Of a DNA stretch of 26,674 nucleotides, positions 1 to 10,194 are shown piece after piece. Positions within the stretch are counted from its first letter, which is position 1. Each line of letters opens with the position of its first letter. The stretch is from Deltaproteobacteria bacterium. Its GTDB lineage: Bacteria > Myxococcota > Polyangia > Haliangiales > Haliangiaceae. Location of the stretch: NCBI GenBank assembly GCA_018262455.1, contig JAGSPR010000033.1, positions 1-26,674 of the forward strand. The letters are read 5' to 3'. The translations under genes and the position numbers were made by a program. The notes beneath the pieces are model-generated. The model had not been told where the DNA came from. It searched no databases and was given only the letters and a program-made list of their open reading frames with translations.

Positions 1-504
1 GACATTGTCGAGCGAACGCCCACCCATCCGGAGGTCGGCGCCGATCGTCAGTCCGCCGTCGACGCGATACTCGAGGCCGAATCCGCCCTCGATATGATGG
101 CCACTCGTCGACGAGAACCCGGACGACTCGTCATCGATGCCGATGCCGGCGACGAGTGTCGGCATCCAGTGCCCGCGGCGCGCAAGGTCGACGACGAGCA
201 ACGCCGTGGCCGTCCGGATATCGACGCTGCTGCCGTCGTCGGTCTGGTAGCGCGACAGCTCGAGCTGGCCCGACAGCCGGGACGACAACCCGAGCCGGCC
301 AAACAGCCCGAGCGTCTGGCTGGCGTCCGCTTGCGCGTCGGCCTTGGCCTGCGAGAGGCCGAGGCTGACACCGGCAGTGATCGCTCCAGGGCTCCGCCCC
401 CCTACCGGCACGCCGGCAGGGTTCCCCCCGATCGGCGGGTTGGCAACCGCGACTGACGACAGGAGGGGCGAGAGGACGAACGCAGCGGCAAGCGCGAGAC
501 GCAT
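1..504 (-). CDS. Putative outer-membrane beta-barrel protein, C-terminus beyond window
   Basis: The reading frame begins at the ATG at 504 and stays open for 168 codons to base 1, so the C-terminus lies outside the window. The first ~20 residues are a Sec-type signal (MRLALAAAFVLSPLL, then an Ala-containing cleavage region AVA-N). After a Gly/Pro-rich stretch the chain shows alternating polar/hydrophobic segments typical of beta-strands (for example TAGVSLGLSQA, LFGRLGLSSRLSGQLELSRY, GGFGLEYRVDGGLTIGADLR), consistent with an outer-membrane barrel. It is the last of five minus-strand genes and lies 75 bp downstream of the GMC oxidoreductase. No strong Shine-Dalgarno is visible. No specific family is recognised; a soluble beta-rich secreted protein cannot be excluded. 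Confidence 0.7.
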   Translation of the reverse strand, partial: MRLALAAAFVLSPLLSSVAVANPPIGGNPAGVPVGGRSPGAITAGVSLGLSQAKADAQADASQTLGLFGRLGLSSRLSGQLELSRYQTDDGSSVDIRTATALLVVDLARRGHWMPTLVAGIGIDDESSGFSSTSGHHIEGGFGLEYRVDGGLTIGADLRMGGRSLDNV

Positions 505-540
505 GACGGCCTGCGCAGCACGGTGCGTGCCACCGCAATG

Positions 541-556
541 CTCTGTAACTACAGAG
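541..556. repeat. Short perfect inverted repeat between GMC oxidoreductase and OMP genes
   Basis: CTCTGT-AACT-ACAGAG forms a perfect 6-bp stem with a 4-nt loop in the 75-bp gap between the GMC gene stop and the OMP start. No T-tract follows on the minus strand, so it is not a standard intrinsic terminator. It could be an operator or an mRNA hairpin between two operon genes, or chance. Confidence 0.3.
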
Positions 557-579
557 AGGTTCCTCGGTTTTTTGAGGTT

Positions 580-2487
580 CTAGCTGAGCGCCGCCGCGAT
601 CTTCTCGGCAGCGCGTGTGGCGAGCGCCATGATCGTGACCTGCGGATTGACGCCGGTCGACGACGGCACCGCGGCGCCATCGACCACGTAGAGGCCCTTC
701 GTGTCGTGGACCTGATGATCGGGCCCCACGACCGACGACCGAGGATCGCTGCCCATGCGCGCGGTCCCGAGGGGGTGGTACGCGGAGAGATCGAGGTCCC
801 ACGGCCGGATGGTGGCGCGCCGGAGCGCCGCGAGATCCGCCGGCGATTCGAGGACGTCGAAGCCATGGATCGGCGTGTGCACCCGGCGCGCTCCCGCTGC
901 GAAGTAGACCTGCGCGAGCACGTCCATCCCGCGCTTGATGTGCGCGACGTCCTTGTCGCCGAGCCAGTACCGGATCATCGGTTGTCCCCTCACCGAGCTG
1001 ACCGAGCCACGCGACGTGTCCTCCACGAGGAAGCCAAAGCTCGACACGTGATCGAAGCTCTCCGCGAGCTGGATCAGCTTGGGCCCGATCATCTGGGTGA
1101 CGCTCATGGTCATCTCGAGCGGCACCATCGCGCCCTCGAACAGGATGCCCTCCTCGTGGAGCTCCTCGATCGAGTAGCCCTGCGGGATCCCGTTCCAGGG
1201 CAGGATCTGCTCGTCGAACTCCGCGAGCGCGCCCGCCGCCGGATGGATCGACAGGTTCTTGCCGAGCTGCCCGGAGCCCGTCCCGAGCCCCTGTGCCTCG
1301 AGCAGCAGCGGCGTCAGGATCGCGCCGCAAGCCACGACGACCGCGCGGGCCCGCACCGTCAGCGCGTGGCCGGTCTCGGTCTGCGCGACCACCCCGCGGG
1401 CGCGGCCGGCATCGACGATGATTCGGGTGACCCTGGCGCCCGTGAACAGCTCCGCGCCGGCCCGCAAGGCCATCGGGACGTAGCTGACGTTCGTGGAGCG
1501 CTTCGCGTCGGTGGGGCAGCCGAAGCAGCACACCCCCTGGCCGTCGCACGCTGGAGCGTTGCGCTTGAGCGGCCCGTGGCGCGTGAACCCCAGGGCCTTG
1601 CAGCCACGCGCGATCACGCGGCCGTTGCCGCCCAGCAGCTCCTTGCGCGCCGGTTCGACGCCGAGCACAGCCTCGACGCGTTCGAAGTAGCCGCCCATCC
1701 GGTCGGGCGCGAGCTCGCTGAGCCCGAGCTCGGTCGCCCATTCGCCGAGGACGCGATCCGGGGTCCGGTAGCACGTGCCGGAGTTCACGGTGGTGGTCCC
1801 TCCGACGGTCTGACCGAGCGGGATCGGGATCGCGACGTTGCCGATCGAGAAGGTCGATCCGCCGCGGCGATACAGCTTCTGCTGCATCTGGAACGGGCGA
1901 CCGGTGAAATCGCTGCGGTCGAAGTACCTTCCCTCCTCGACGAACACGACAGCGAGCCCGGCCTCGGCGAGCTCGCGCCCGACGACCGCGCCGCCTGCGC
2001 CGGTCCCGACCACGACGACATCGCATTCGACAGTCAGATCGCCATCGCCGGGCTCTGCGAGCGTGTGGACGCGGTCTCGCATGTACGCCGGCTTGACCTC
2101 GGCCTTCGCCTTCTCGGCCTCGTAGACGCAGCCGAGCTTCTGGTAGAGCGCGGGATCGTCGAAGTGAGCGAACTTGAGCGGGCTCACGAGGGCACGCAGC
2201 ATCAGGCGGCGTACCGGATCGCCGCGCCGCCAGCCGTCGAGGATCGCGAGTCGCTTCTCGCTCGACACCCGCGCGAACGGCTTGCGCTCGGTCGCCCAGG
2301 TTTGGACGTCGAGCCCGCGCAGCAGCCCATCAAGGCCAAACTGCAGCGTGCCGGGCAGGGTCCCTACGAACCGCTCGACCTTGTCCACGGTCTGCTCGTT
2401 CGCCGCCGGCAGAAACCGTCCTGCGGGCAGGGCGGTCTCGGCGAGCGCGACCAGCGTACGATGCTGGCTGGGAGAGAGTTGGCCCAT
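580..2487 (-). CDS. GMC-family FAD-dependent oxidoreductase (long-chain alcohol oxidase-like)
   Basis: A 635-residue protein. Residues ~1-125 form a helical N-terminal region resembling the extension seen in long-chain alcohol oxidase-like GMC proteins. The Rossmann FAD-binding motif VVVVGTGAGGAVVGRELAEA lies at ~156-175, followed by an Asp/Glu-ending strand (VVFVEEG). The GMC signature region (GQTVGGTTTVNSGT) is at ~226-238. The C-terminal catalytic region has His571 in YHPLGTARMG and Asn614 in TGVNPQVTI, the His/Asn pair of GMC oxidoreductases. A Cys cluster (C314, C320, C321, C324) sits in the middle. The family oxidises alcohols or sugars using FAD; the substrate is not evident. The ATG at 2487 is preferred over a TTG at 2490. 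There is no obvious signal peptide, so a cytoplasmic or membrane-associated location is likely. Confidence 0.88.
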   Translation of the reverse strand: MGQLSPSQHRTLVALAETALPAGRFLPAANEQTVDKVERFVGTLPGTLQFGLDGLLRGLDVQTWATERKPFARVSSEKRLAILDGWRRGDPVRRLMLRALVSPLKFAHFDDPALYQKLGCVYEAEKAKAEVKPAYMRDRVHTLAEPGDGDLTVECDVVVVGTGAGGAVVGRELAEAGLAVVFVEEGRYFDRSDFTGRPFQMQQKLYRRGGSTFSIGNVAIPIPLGQTVGGTTTVNSGTCYRTPDRVLGEWATELGLSELAPDRMGGYFERVEAVLGVEPARKELLGGNGRVIARGCKALGFTRHGPLKRNAPACDGQGVCCFGCPTDAKRSTNVSYVPMALRAGAELFTGARVTRIIVDAGRARGVVAQTETGHALTVRARAVVVACGAILTPLLLEAQGLGTGSGQLGKNLSIHPAAGALAEFDEQILPWNGIPQGYSIEELHEEGILFEGAMVPLEMTMSVTQMIGPKLIQLAESFDHVSSFGFLVEDTSRGSVSSVRGQPMIRYWLGDKDVAHIKRGMDVLAQVYFAAGARRVHTPIHGFDVLESPADLAALRRATIRPWDLDLSAYHPLGTARMGSDPRSSVVGPDHQVHDTKGLYVVDGAAVPSSTGVNPQVTIMALATRAAEKIAAALS

Positions 2488-2549
2488 CAATCCAAGGTAC
2501 TACGTGAGAGGTCGGACCATCAAGCCAGGGGGTGTTCCAAGAAACATTC

Positions 2550-4337
2550 TCAGATCCCGGCGAACGTCCCGTCGAGGAACCCGTAGGTCGCCTGGAGCTG
2601 GGCTCCGATGAACAGCTGGCCGCCATCGGCGGCCACCGTCGCTGCGAGCCGGAACCCCGACGCCTGGTTGAGCCACCAGGTGAAGCCGAGTTGACCAGCG
2701 ACGCGTAGTCCGATCTCGTCGTCCATGACGTTGAGGGGGTTGTCGTCCGAAATCCGGACATCTCCGCTCAGATCGAAGGCGCCGATCGGATCGCCGTGTT
2801 CGCCGTACGTGAACCTTCGCATCCGCGCGGTGGCACCAAGAGCCCACGGCGCCGGCTGGGTGTCGGGCGCGAACAGTCGCAGTCGCGCGTACCCGGTCCC
2901 GGAGACCTCGAGCGTGTCGTTCGCGAGCTGCGCGCCGTAGCCCGCTGATGCGAGCAGTAGCTCGACGCGGCCCTCCTCGCCGGACGGGGCGACCTGGCCC
3001 TGTTCGGAGGGGCGCCGCAGGTACCCCTCGCTGACCGCGAGCTGGAGGTCGAGCCCGCTCGGCCGCAGGAACAGCTGGCTATCGCGCAGCACGCTCAGGA
3101 GCTCGTAGGTCAGCCCCGCATCAGGCTCGACGAGCAGGATACCCGCCTCGCGCAGGATCGCGACCGTCGAGACCAACGCGCGATAGCTCGAGCGCTCGCC
3201 GCGCAGCGCCCACCACGTCAGCTCGAGCCGGCGCGCGGTCGCCGGATCGATCGGCTTGCCGAGCGCCTTCGCGGTATCGAGCATCCGCGCGAGCCGACGC
3301 ACACGGATCGCAGCACCGACATCGAGGACGCGGCCGTAGCCGCCGCCGAGCGCGATCTGGAGATCGGCGTTCGTGCGCGTGTCCTTGGTGTCGTTGCCGT
3401 TATCCATGGCCTGGACGTTCGAGATGTAGTCGAGCTGGAGCGCCGCCGCGGCCTTGCCAACGCCGTAGATCTTGCCGCTGTAGAACCGCGCCTCGCTGTT
3501 CGCCGTCAGGTTCAGCTGTGCGCCGCGGACCTGGGCGCGGCCGTCGGGATTGATGTAGCCCGCCACGAGGTGGGCGCCGGTATCCCAGCCCCACGCCATG
3601 TGCTCGCGCTCGACGCGCTTGGCATACGAGCCCGCGACGTCGACATCGACGGCGGCGCGCTTGCGGACCGTGTCGTAGCCGAGGTTCGCGGTGCCGAGCG
3701 CGAAGGTGATCCGCTCATAGGCCGCGAGGGTGTCGTCGGGGAGGCTGGGCAACGTCGGTTGATCCGCGGACGACCTGGTTGCGCCGCCGCCGAGCAGCGC
3801 GCTGCCCACGCTGGATCCGACGTCGGGGGGCGGTTGCTCGCCGGGCGCGGTCGTGGGCGTGCTCGGTGCGCCGGAGCCGGTGTTGGGCGTGGTGCCGCCC
3901 GTCGTGATGGGGGACGGTGGCGCGGTGGTCGTGCCCGTGCCCGCGGTCGAGGCGCCGAGCTTGCCGAGGGCCTTCCTCGCGAGATCGCGCTGCGCCTTCT
4001 CTCTGGCGCCATCGTTCGCGATCTTTTGCAGCACCGGGACAGCCGTCGGATCTCCGAGGTTCCCGAGTCCCTCGATCGCGATCTCGCCGATGATGTCGAA
4101 CGTCTCGGTCTCGGCGAGCTTGATCAGCACCGGCACCGCACGCTTGTCCTTGCTCTGAGCGAGCTTGCGCGCCGCATCGCGCCGCTTCTCCTTCCAGGCC
4201 GACTTGTCGAGATCCGCAGGCGGGGTCTCGACGAGCTTCACGAGGGCCGGGACGTCCGCCGGCTGGGCAACCGCGCTGCGCTCGGCCCATGATCCCGCCG
4301 CGAGTACGCACGTGAGTGCCAGGGTCAAAGGCCGCAT
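2550..4337 (-). CDS. Exported HEAT-repeat protein with Thr/Pro linker and C-terminal beta-barrel-like domain
   Basis: A 595-residue protein. A signal peptide covers residues ~1-25 (MRPLTLALTCVLAAGSWA, cleavage near AVA-QPA). Residues ~28-128 are alpha-helical HEAT/PBS-lyase-like repeats (AVPVLIKLAETETFDIIGEIAIEGLGNLG cut around 67-95, then AVPVLQKIANDG at ~99-110). Residues ~130-190 are a low-complexity Thr/Pro/Gly linker. From ~205 to the end there are many amphipathic beta-strands ending in LQATYGFLDGTFAGI, suggesting a barrel of roughly 390 residues. The start chosen is the ATG at 4337 because it shares one base with the stop codon of the upstream lipoprotein gene, which implies translational coupling; a GTG at 4361 in the same frame is less likely. 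The HEAT part probably sits in the periplasm as an interaction surface. No characterised homologue is recognised. Confidence 0.75.
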   Translation of the reverse strand: MRPLTLALTCVLAAGSWAERSAVAQPADVPALVKLVETPPADLDKSAWKEKRRDAARKLAQSKDKRAVPVLIKLAETETFDIIGEIAIEGLGNLGDPTAVPVLQKIANDGAREKAQRDLARKALGKLGASTAGTGTTTAPPSPITTGGTTPNTGSGAPSTPTTAPGEQPPPDVGSSVGSALLGGGATRSSADQPTLPSLPDDTLAAYERITFALGTANLGYDTVRKRAAVDVDVAGSYAKRVEREHMAWGWDTGAHLVAGYINPDGRAQVRGAQLNLTANSEARFYSGKIYGVGKAAAALQLDYISNVQAMDNGNDTKDTRTNADLQIALGGGYGRVLDVGAAIRVRRLARMLDTAKALGKPIDPATARRLELTWWALRGERSSYRALVSTVAILREAGILLVEPDAGLTYELLSVLRDSQLFLRPSGLDLQLAVSEGYLRRPSEQGQVAPSGEEGRVELLLASAGYGAQLANDTLEVSGTGYARLRLFAPDTQPAPWALGATARMRRFTYGEHGDPIGAFDLSGDVRISDDNPLNVMDDEIGLRVAGQLGFTWWLNQASGFRLAATVAADGGQLFIGAQLQATYGFLDGTFAGI

Positions 4338-4723
4338 CACTGGTCTCCAAACAGGCCGCACAGGTCACTGGTGCGGAGCTCGTCGCACGTCGAGGCCGCG
4401 ATGCATCCCATGACGAGCGCCTGCCGGTCGGAGGTTAGCCGGTCGACATCGTCGACGCAGTCACCCCAGTCGAACCGGTTAGGGTCGTCGGACTGGACGA
4501 TGATCGCGCCGCAATCGACGAGCCGCCAGCAGACGCCCTCGGGCGTGCGCGCGGCATCGGGGCAATCGGTGATCGCGCCACCGAACGCGCAGCTCGCGCG
4601 GGTGCCTTCGACGGTGTCATCGCCAGCGCCGCACGCCGACGCGATCAGAGCTGCGAGCGCGAGGCTCGCGTACGCCAGCGAGCTGTGAAGCGAGCCAGTG
4701 GCCTTGGGGGGCAAACCCTTCAT
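4337..4723 (-). CDS. Small cysteine-rich lipoprotein
   Basis: A 128-residue protein. The start is placed at the ATG at 4723, which puts a hydrophobic stretch (SLAYASLALAALIASAC) at residues ~15-31 ending in the presumptive lipidated Cys31; the -3 residue is Ala rather than the usual Leu/Val, so the lipobox is imperfect. The mature part holds eight further cysteines, an even number compatible with four disulfides in an oxidising compartment. It lies 31 bp downstream of the Fe-S oxidoreductase gene, and its TGA overlaps the ATG of the HEAT/barrel gene by one base, so the two are very likely translated together. An upstream in-frame start at 4870 would bury the signal and overlap the oxidoreductase gene. 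Function unknown. Confidence 0.72.
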   Translation of the reverse strand: MKGLPPKATGSLHSSLAYASLALAALIASACGAGDDTVEGTRASCAFGGAITDCPDAARTPEGVCWRLVDCGAIIVQSDDPNRFDWGDCVDDVDRLTSDRQALVMGCIAASTCDELRTSDLCGLFGDQ

Positions 4724-4754
4724 GCGCCGAGCATAACGCTCGGCATCGCCCAGA

Positions 4755-6923
<2,169 letters not shown>

Positions 6924-7055
6924 GGGATACCACGTCCACGTGCTGGATTGTCATGGAGGCGCGCGGTCTTGCGGGCTGCCGCGATCGCCTCCGGGCAGCG
7001 GGAGGGCGGCCCCGACCTGCGATGGGTGCGTACACGGCCACACCTTCCGCTGCGT

Positions 7056-7083
7056 GTCGTAACATTGTCACCGCCGTTACGAC
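7056..7083. promoter_or_regulatory. 8-bp inverted repeat, candidate operator, upstream of the phosphoesterase gene
   Basis: GTCGTAAC-N12-GTTACGAC is a perfect 8-bp dyad in the 187-bp gap between two divergent genes, ending 27 bp before the phosphoesterase ATG. The spacer contains TTGTCA (7065-7070), which resembles a -35 box, although the matching -10 region is poor. The layout suits a dimeric repressor covering a promoter, but the regulator is unknown. Confidence 0.4.
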
Positions 7084-7110
7084 CGTGCATGGTGTGAAGA
7101 CAACCGCTGT

Positions 7111-8550
7111 ATGGCTGGCCTCGCGAACATCTTGGTCGTCAGCGATCTGCATTTCGGCGAGGAGCTCTTGCCGGGCGCGTCGCGAGAGCGCAGGCACGCG
7201 ATCGAGCTCGGCGCGACTGCGTTCCGCGAGTTCCTGCGCCACCATACGGTGCGCCGCCGCGACGGCCGACCGTGGCACCTGGTGATCGCGGGCGACCTGT
7301 TCGACTTCATGTCGATCGTGATCCCGGGCAACAAGGATCGGCCAGCGAAGACCGCGGACGAGCGCAAGTACGGCCTCGGCCGCAGCGTGAAGACCGGCGT
7401 CATCAGGATGCGGATGATCTGCGACAACCACGGCCCGCTGCTCGCCGAGCTCGCGCGGTTCACTTCTGCTGGTCACCAGGTCGACATCGTCGTCGGGAAC
7501 CACGATGTCGAGCTGCTCGCCCCCGAGGTGGTCGCCGAGCTGCTCGCGCAGATCGCCCGCGCCGGCGCGAACGAGCGCGCGCTGTCGCGCATCAAGGTAG
7601 TGCCGTGGTTCGTCTATGTGCCCGGCGTCGCGTGGATCGAGCACGGCCATGTCTACGACGAGGGCTGCTCGTTCGAGTTCAACCTCGCCCCGATGGATCC
7701 CAAGGATGGCAACCTCATCTTCAACGCCGACTACGCCGCCGTTCGCTACTTCGGCGCTGCGGTCCCGGAGATCGATCCGCATGGGATCGAGTCGTGGAGC
7801 TTCTGGGGCTACATGCAGTACTCGATGGGATCGGGGTTCCGAGCGGGTAGCCGGCTGTGGATCGCCTACGGTCGGTTCGTGCAGTCGCTGTTCCGCGCGC
7901 GCCGGCTCCATCGCTCGTTCAAGCGGCGCGAGCGGCGGCGGCGCGAGCATCTGCGGCGACTCGCCGAGGTCGCGGCGGCAGGAGGCGTGTCGACGACGGC
8001 GGCGGCGGCGATCGATCGGCTGGCCCGCACGCCGCTGACGTCGAGCATGAGGCGGCTCGGCCGGTTCCTGATGCTCGATCGCTTCGGGCTGCTCCTCGGC
8101 GTCGTGGTGGCGATTGTCTTGCTGCTGATCCTCCTACCGCTCGTCTGGGCGTTCGTCGGCACCGCGCTCGCGGTTGCCGCCGCGGCCGGGATCTCGCGAT
8201 GGCTCGGTGCGCACCTCGTGACCTCGCAGCTGCCGATGCGGGCGATCCCGCAGCGGATTCGCAAGCAGGTCGATGCGCCGGTCGTCGTGTTTGGTCACAC
8301 GCACGATCCACGCTGGCAACCGCTGCGCGCCGGCGGGCTCTACATCAACGTGGGCACGTGGCTCCCCGCGCTGCGTCCGGGGCTGCGGCGCAGCTTCACG
8401 CACGTGCTGATCCAGCCTCGCGACAACGGCGCTCCGACCGTCGAGCTGCGCCAATGGCGCGAGGGCACGAGCCAGCCGTTCGATGCGCGCGCGGATCTCG
8501 GCGCGGGCGTGACCACTCTCCCCGGTGTTCGCGTCGACGACGTTGCATGA
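7111..8550 (+). CDS. Calcineurin-like metallophosphoesterase with inserted hydrophobic segment
   Basis: A 479-residue protein. All metal-ligand motifs of the calcineurin-like fold are visible: D12-L-H14 (SDLHFGEE), G61-D62 (AGDLFDF), G129-N130-H131-D (VVGNHDVE), H178-G-H180, and G395-H396-T-H398-D (VFGHTHDP). This motif spacing resembles UDP-2,3-diacylglucosamine hydrolase (LpxH)-type enzymes, but the protein is about twice the LpxH length. A basic, Arg-rich stretch (~262-283) and a strongly hydrophobic segment (~326-362, one or two membrane passes) lie between the fourth and fifth motifs. The start is the ATG at 7111, placing the first catalytic motif at residue 12. Its TGA overlaps the ATG of the next gene (ATGA), so the two are probably translationally coupled. 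The substrate is unknown; a membrane-lipid or nucleotide phosphate is plausible. Confidence 0.85.
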   Translation: MAGLANILVVSDLHFGEELLPGASRERRHAIELGATAFREFLRHHTVRRRDGRPWHLVIAGDLFDFMSIVIPGNKDRPAKTADERKYGLGRSVKTGVIRMRMICDNHGPLLAELARFTSAGHQVDIVVGNHDVELLAPEVVAELLAQIARAGANERALSRIKVVPWFVYVPGVAWIEHGHVYDEGCSFEFNLAPMDPKDGNLIFNADYAAVRYFGAAVPEIDPHGIESWSFWGYMQYSMGSGFRAGSRLWIAYGRFVQSLFRARRLHRSFKRRERRRREHLRRLAEVAAAGGVSTTAAAAIDRLARTPLTSSMRRLGRFLMLDRFGLLLGVVVAIVLLLILLPLVWAFVGTALAVAAAAGISRWLGAHLVTSQLPMRAIPQRIRKQVDAPVVVFGHTHDPRWQPLRAGGLYINVGTWLPALRPGLRRSFTHVLIQPRDNGAPTVELRQWREGTSQPFDARADLGAGVTTLPGVRVDDVA

Positions 8551-9326
8551 GCGACGACGCGCCGGCCGGCGAGCTGCGCCACGACCTCGAGTGGAAGCTC
8601 CGAGCAGCGGCGATCCCAGGAGCCCTCCTCGTCGCGCTGGTGTTCCACGCATGGCCCACCGGCCACATGTTGCAGCGGACGTTCCTGACGATGATCCCGC
8701 ACGAGCTTGGCCACGCGATCACCGCATGGTGGTGCGGCTTCTCGGCGATCCCGTCGCTGTGGAAGACGCTGATTCCCGAGGCCCGCGGCACGATCGCGCC
8801 GGTCCTCGTCGGGGCGTTCAACCTGTTCCTCGTCGGGTATGGCTGGCGCTCCCAGCGGATGCAGCTCGTCGCCATCGGCATCGCGCTCGGGCTCGTCCAG
8901 TTCGTGGCGACCTCCGAGCTCGCGAAGCCCACCGCGGACGCCGCGATCACGTTTGGCGGCGACGCCGGCGCGATGGTGCTCGGTACGTTGTTGATGCTGG
9001 GTTTCTTCGCGCCCGAGGGCTGGCGTCTGCGAACCGGCGGCCTGCGCTGGGGGCTGCTCGCGATCGGCGCGGCTGCGTTCGTCGACACGTTCTCGACCTG
9101 GTGGGCTGCGCGCACCGACCAGGGCGCCATCCCCTTTGGCGAGATCGAGGGCGTCGGGCTGTCCGATCCATCGAAGCTCGAGGACGTGTACGGCTGGACC
9201 ACGCGCCACATCGTCGATCGCTTCGTGCTGGTCGGCGCGCTCTGCCTTGCCGTGCTCGCGGTGGTGTGGCTGTGGGCGGTCTGGGATGCACGCCGCCGCG
9301 TGGCCGTCACAGATTCGCGTAGATGA
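8547..9326 (+). CDS. Polytopic membrane protein with HELGH motif (M50-like zinc metalloprotease candidate)
   Basis: A 259-residue protein. The start is the ATG at 8547, overlapping the phosphoesterase stop codon by four bases. Hydrophobic segments lie around residues 22-34, 45-65, 83-99, 107-121, 138-154, 168-180 and 228-248. HELGH at 52-56 matches the HExxH zinc-binding signature, and GGDAGAMVLG (~137-146) is a conserved-looking Asp in a membrane segment that could be the third zinc ligand, as in the site-2 protease (M50) class. The usual NPxDG-type second motif is not seen, so proteolytic activity is inferred, not established. Its 3' end overlaps by 20 bp the convergent pseudogene on the other strand. 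A role in processing or regulating an envelope substrate with its coupled partner is possible. Confidence 0.72.
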   Translation: MSDDAPAGELRHDLEWKLRAAAIPGALLVALVFHAWPTGHMLQRTFLTMIPHELGHAITAWWCGFSAIPSLWKTLIPEARGTIAPVLVGAFNLFLVGYGWRSQRMQLVAIGIALGLVQFVATSELAKPTADAAITFGGDAGAMVLGTLLMLGFFAPEGWRLRTGGLRWGLLAIGAAAFVDTFSTWWAARTDQGAIPFGEIEGVGLSDPSKLEDVYGWTTRHIVDRFVLVGALCLAVLAVVWLWAVWDARRRVAVTDSRR

Positions 9327-10073
9327 ACCCGCAGCGGCTCGCGCCGACCGCGATCCGGTAGGTGTGGAGCGCACCGGCGGTCTCGTGGACGAAGCCGTTG
9401 TCGTGCTCCCCGCGATCGACGTCGTCGATGAACAGCCGCGCGCGACCATCCCACGCCAGCGTGGTGGCGTGCGTCGCATGGACGCGCCCCCCCGACCCGG
9501 ACCCATGCTGGATCGTCGTTGCCGTGCGCTCGGATCGTGCCGGCTTCTGGGCCGCCGATGCAGGTCGCGCCGGCGCGGAGCGCGTCGAGGATCGCCGCCT
9601 CGCTCGTATCGACCGCGAGCACCCACGTGGTGGCCATGACATTCAGCTGGTGGTTGTCGCTGCCACCGACGGCGGTGATCCGGCGATGCTCGGCGTGGAC
9701 CACTCGGTCCGCCGCGCTCCACGCACGCTCTTCGCCGGTACGACCGCCCGGGCGCGAGATCAGATTGGCCAGCGCCAGCGGAACGTTCCACATCTCGACG
9801 CCATCGATCGACCGGAACCCGGGCTGGTCGCGCGTCCATGCGTGGTACGACAGGTCCATGCGCGAGGCCCGCGCACCGGGGATGTTCGTCGGGACCGCGA
9901 ACGGATGGTTGACGCTGATGAACGCGCCGGCGGCGTGCGCGGTCGCGAGGAAGTCATCGTGCCGTGGCCACACCGCGGACCTCGGGGCTCGATGGCTCGA
10001 AGCGACTCGACTCGGGCGGCCTCGACGGCGACGAGCACGCGACGATCAGGAGGCTGAGGGCGACGTTGCGCAT
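9307..10073 (-). pseudogene. Decayed PHP-domain (CehA/McbA-like) lipoprotein gene
   Basis: Three pieces in different frames add up to one broken gene. A lipoprotein signal starts at the ATG at 10073 (MRNVALSLLIVACSS, lipobox IVAC) but meets a TGA at 9954. A second frame (from about 9973) then encodes phosphoesterase-like sequence: AAGAFISVNHPFAVPTN, EMWNVPLALANLISRPGG, AVGGSDNHQLNVMATTWVLA. At a run of seven C (9487-9493; G7 on the coding strand) this frame is lost, and the third frame continues with LAWDGRARLFIDDVDRGEHD to a TGA at 9307-9309. Dropping one G from the run restores continuity (VGG-RVHA). The usual N-terminal HxH metal motif of PHP phosphoesterases is absent between the signal and the middle part, which implies an internal deletion. 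The homopolymer change alone could be a sequencing error; the missing N-terminal half could not. Confidence 0.75.
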
Positions 10074-10125
10074 CGTGATGGCGTGACACAAGAGTCCGTG
10101 CAGATCTCGTGTCTTCGGGGCACGG

Positions 10126-10144
10126 GGCACGTGCCAACCTGGCA
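10126..10144. promoter_or_regulatory. Overlapping palindromes upstream of mutS
   Basis: The 121-bp gap between the minus-strand pseudogene and mutS contains the perfect 10-bp palindrome GGCACGTGCC (10126-10135), overlapped by TGCCA-ACC-TGGCA (10132-10144). These could be protein-binding sites in the mutS promoter region, but no clear -35/-10 pair is visible nearby. Confidence 0.3.
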
Positions 10145-10194
10145 AGGGGGGCCGATCGGACCTCGGTGTCGGAGCGGTGTGATAGCGCTCGTGC

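Noticed and set aside
561..580. CCTC-GGTTTTTT-GAGG as a terminator
   Set aside because: Only a 4-bp stem, and the T-run lies in the loop and not after the stem.
131..2026. Long minus-strand open frame (631 codons) overlapping the GMC oxidoreductase gene in another frame
   Set aside because: Arg-rich low-complexity translation without domains; the shifted frame of the real GMC gene explains it.
523..2586. Long plus-strand open frame (687 codons) antisense to the GMC oxidoreductase gene
   Set aside because: Its translation is Arg/His/Asp-rich with no motif, and it mirrors a well-supported gene. Long antisense frames are expected in GC-rich coding DNA.
6924..7110. Possible small RNA gene or riboswitch in the divergent gap
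   Set aside because: Apart from the 8-bp dyad and a CACGTG palindrome, no extended stem set or conserved riboswitch core is visible.
8340..9839. Minus-strand open frame (499 codons) across the phosphoesterase and HELGH genes
   Set aside because: Arg-rich shadow translation that opposes two well-supported plus-strand genes.
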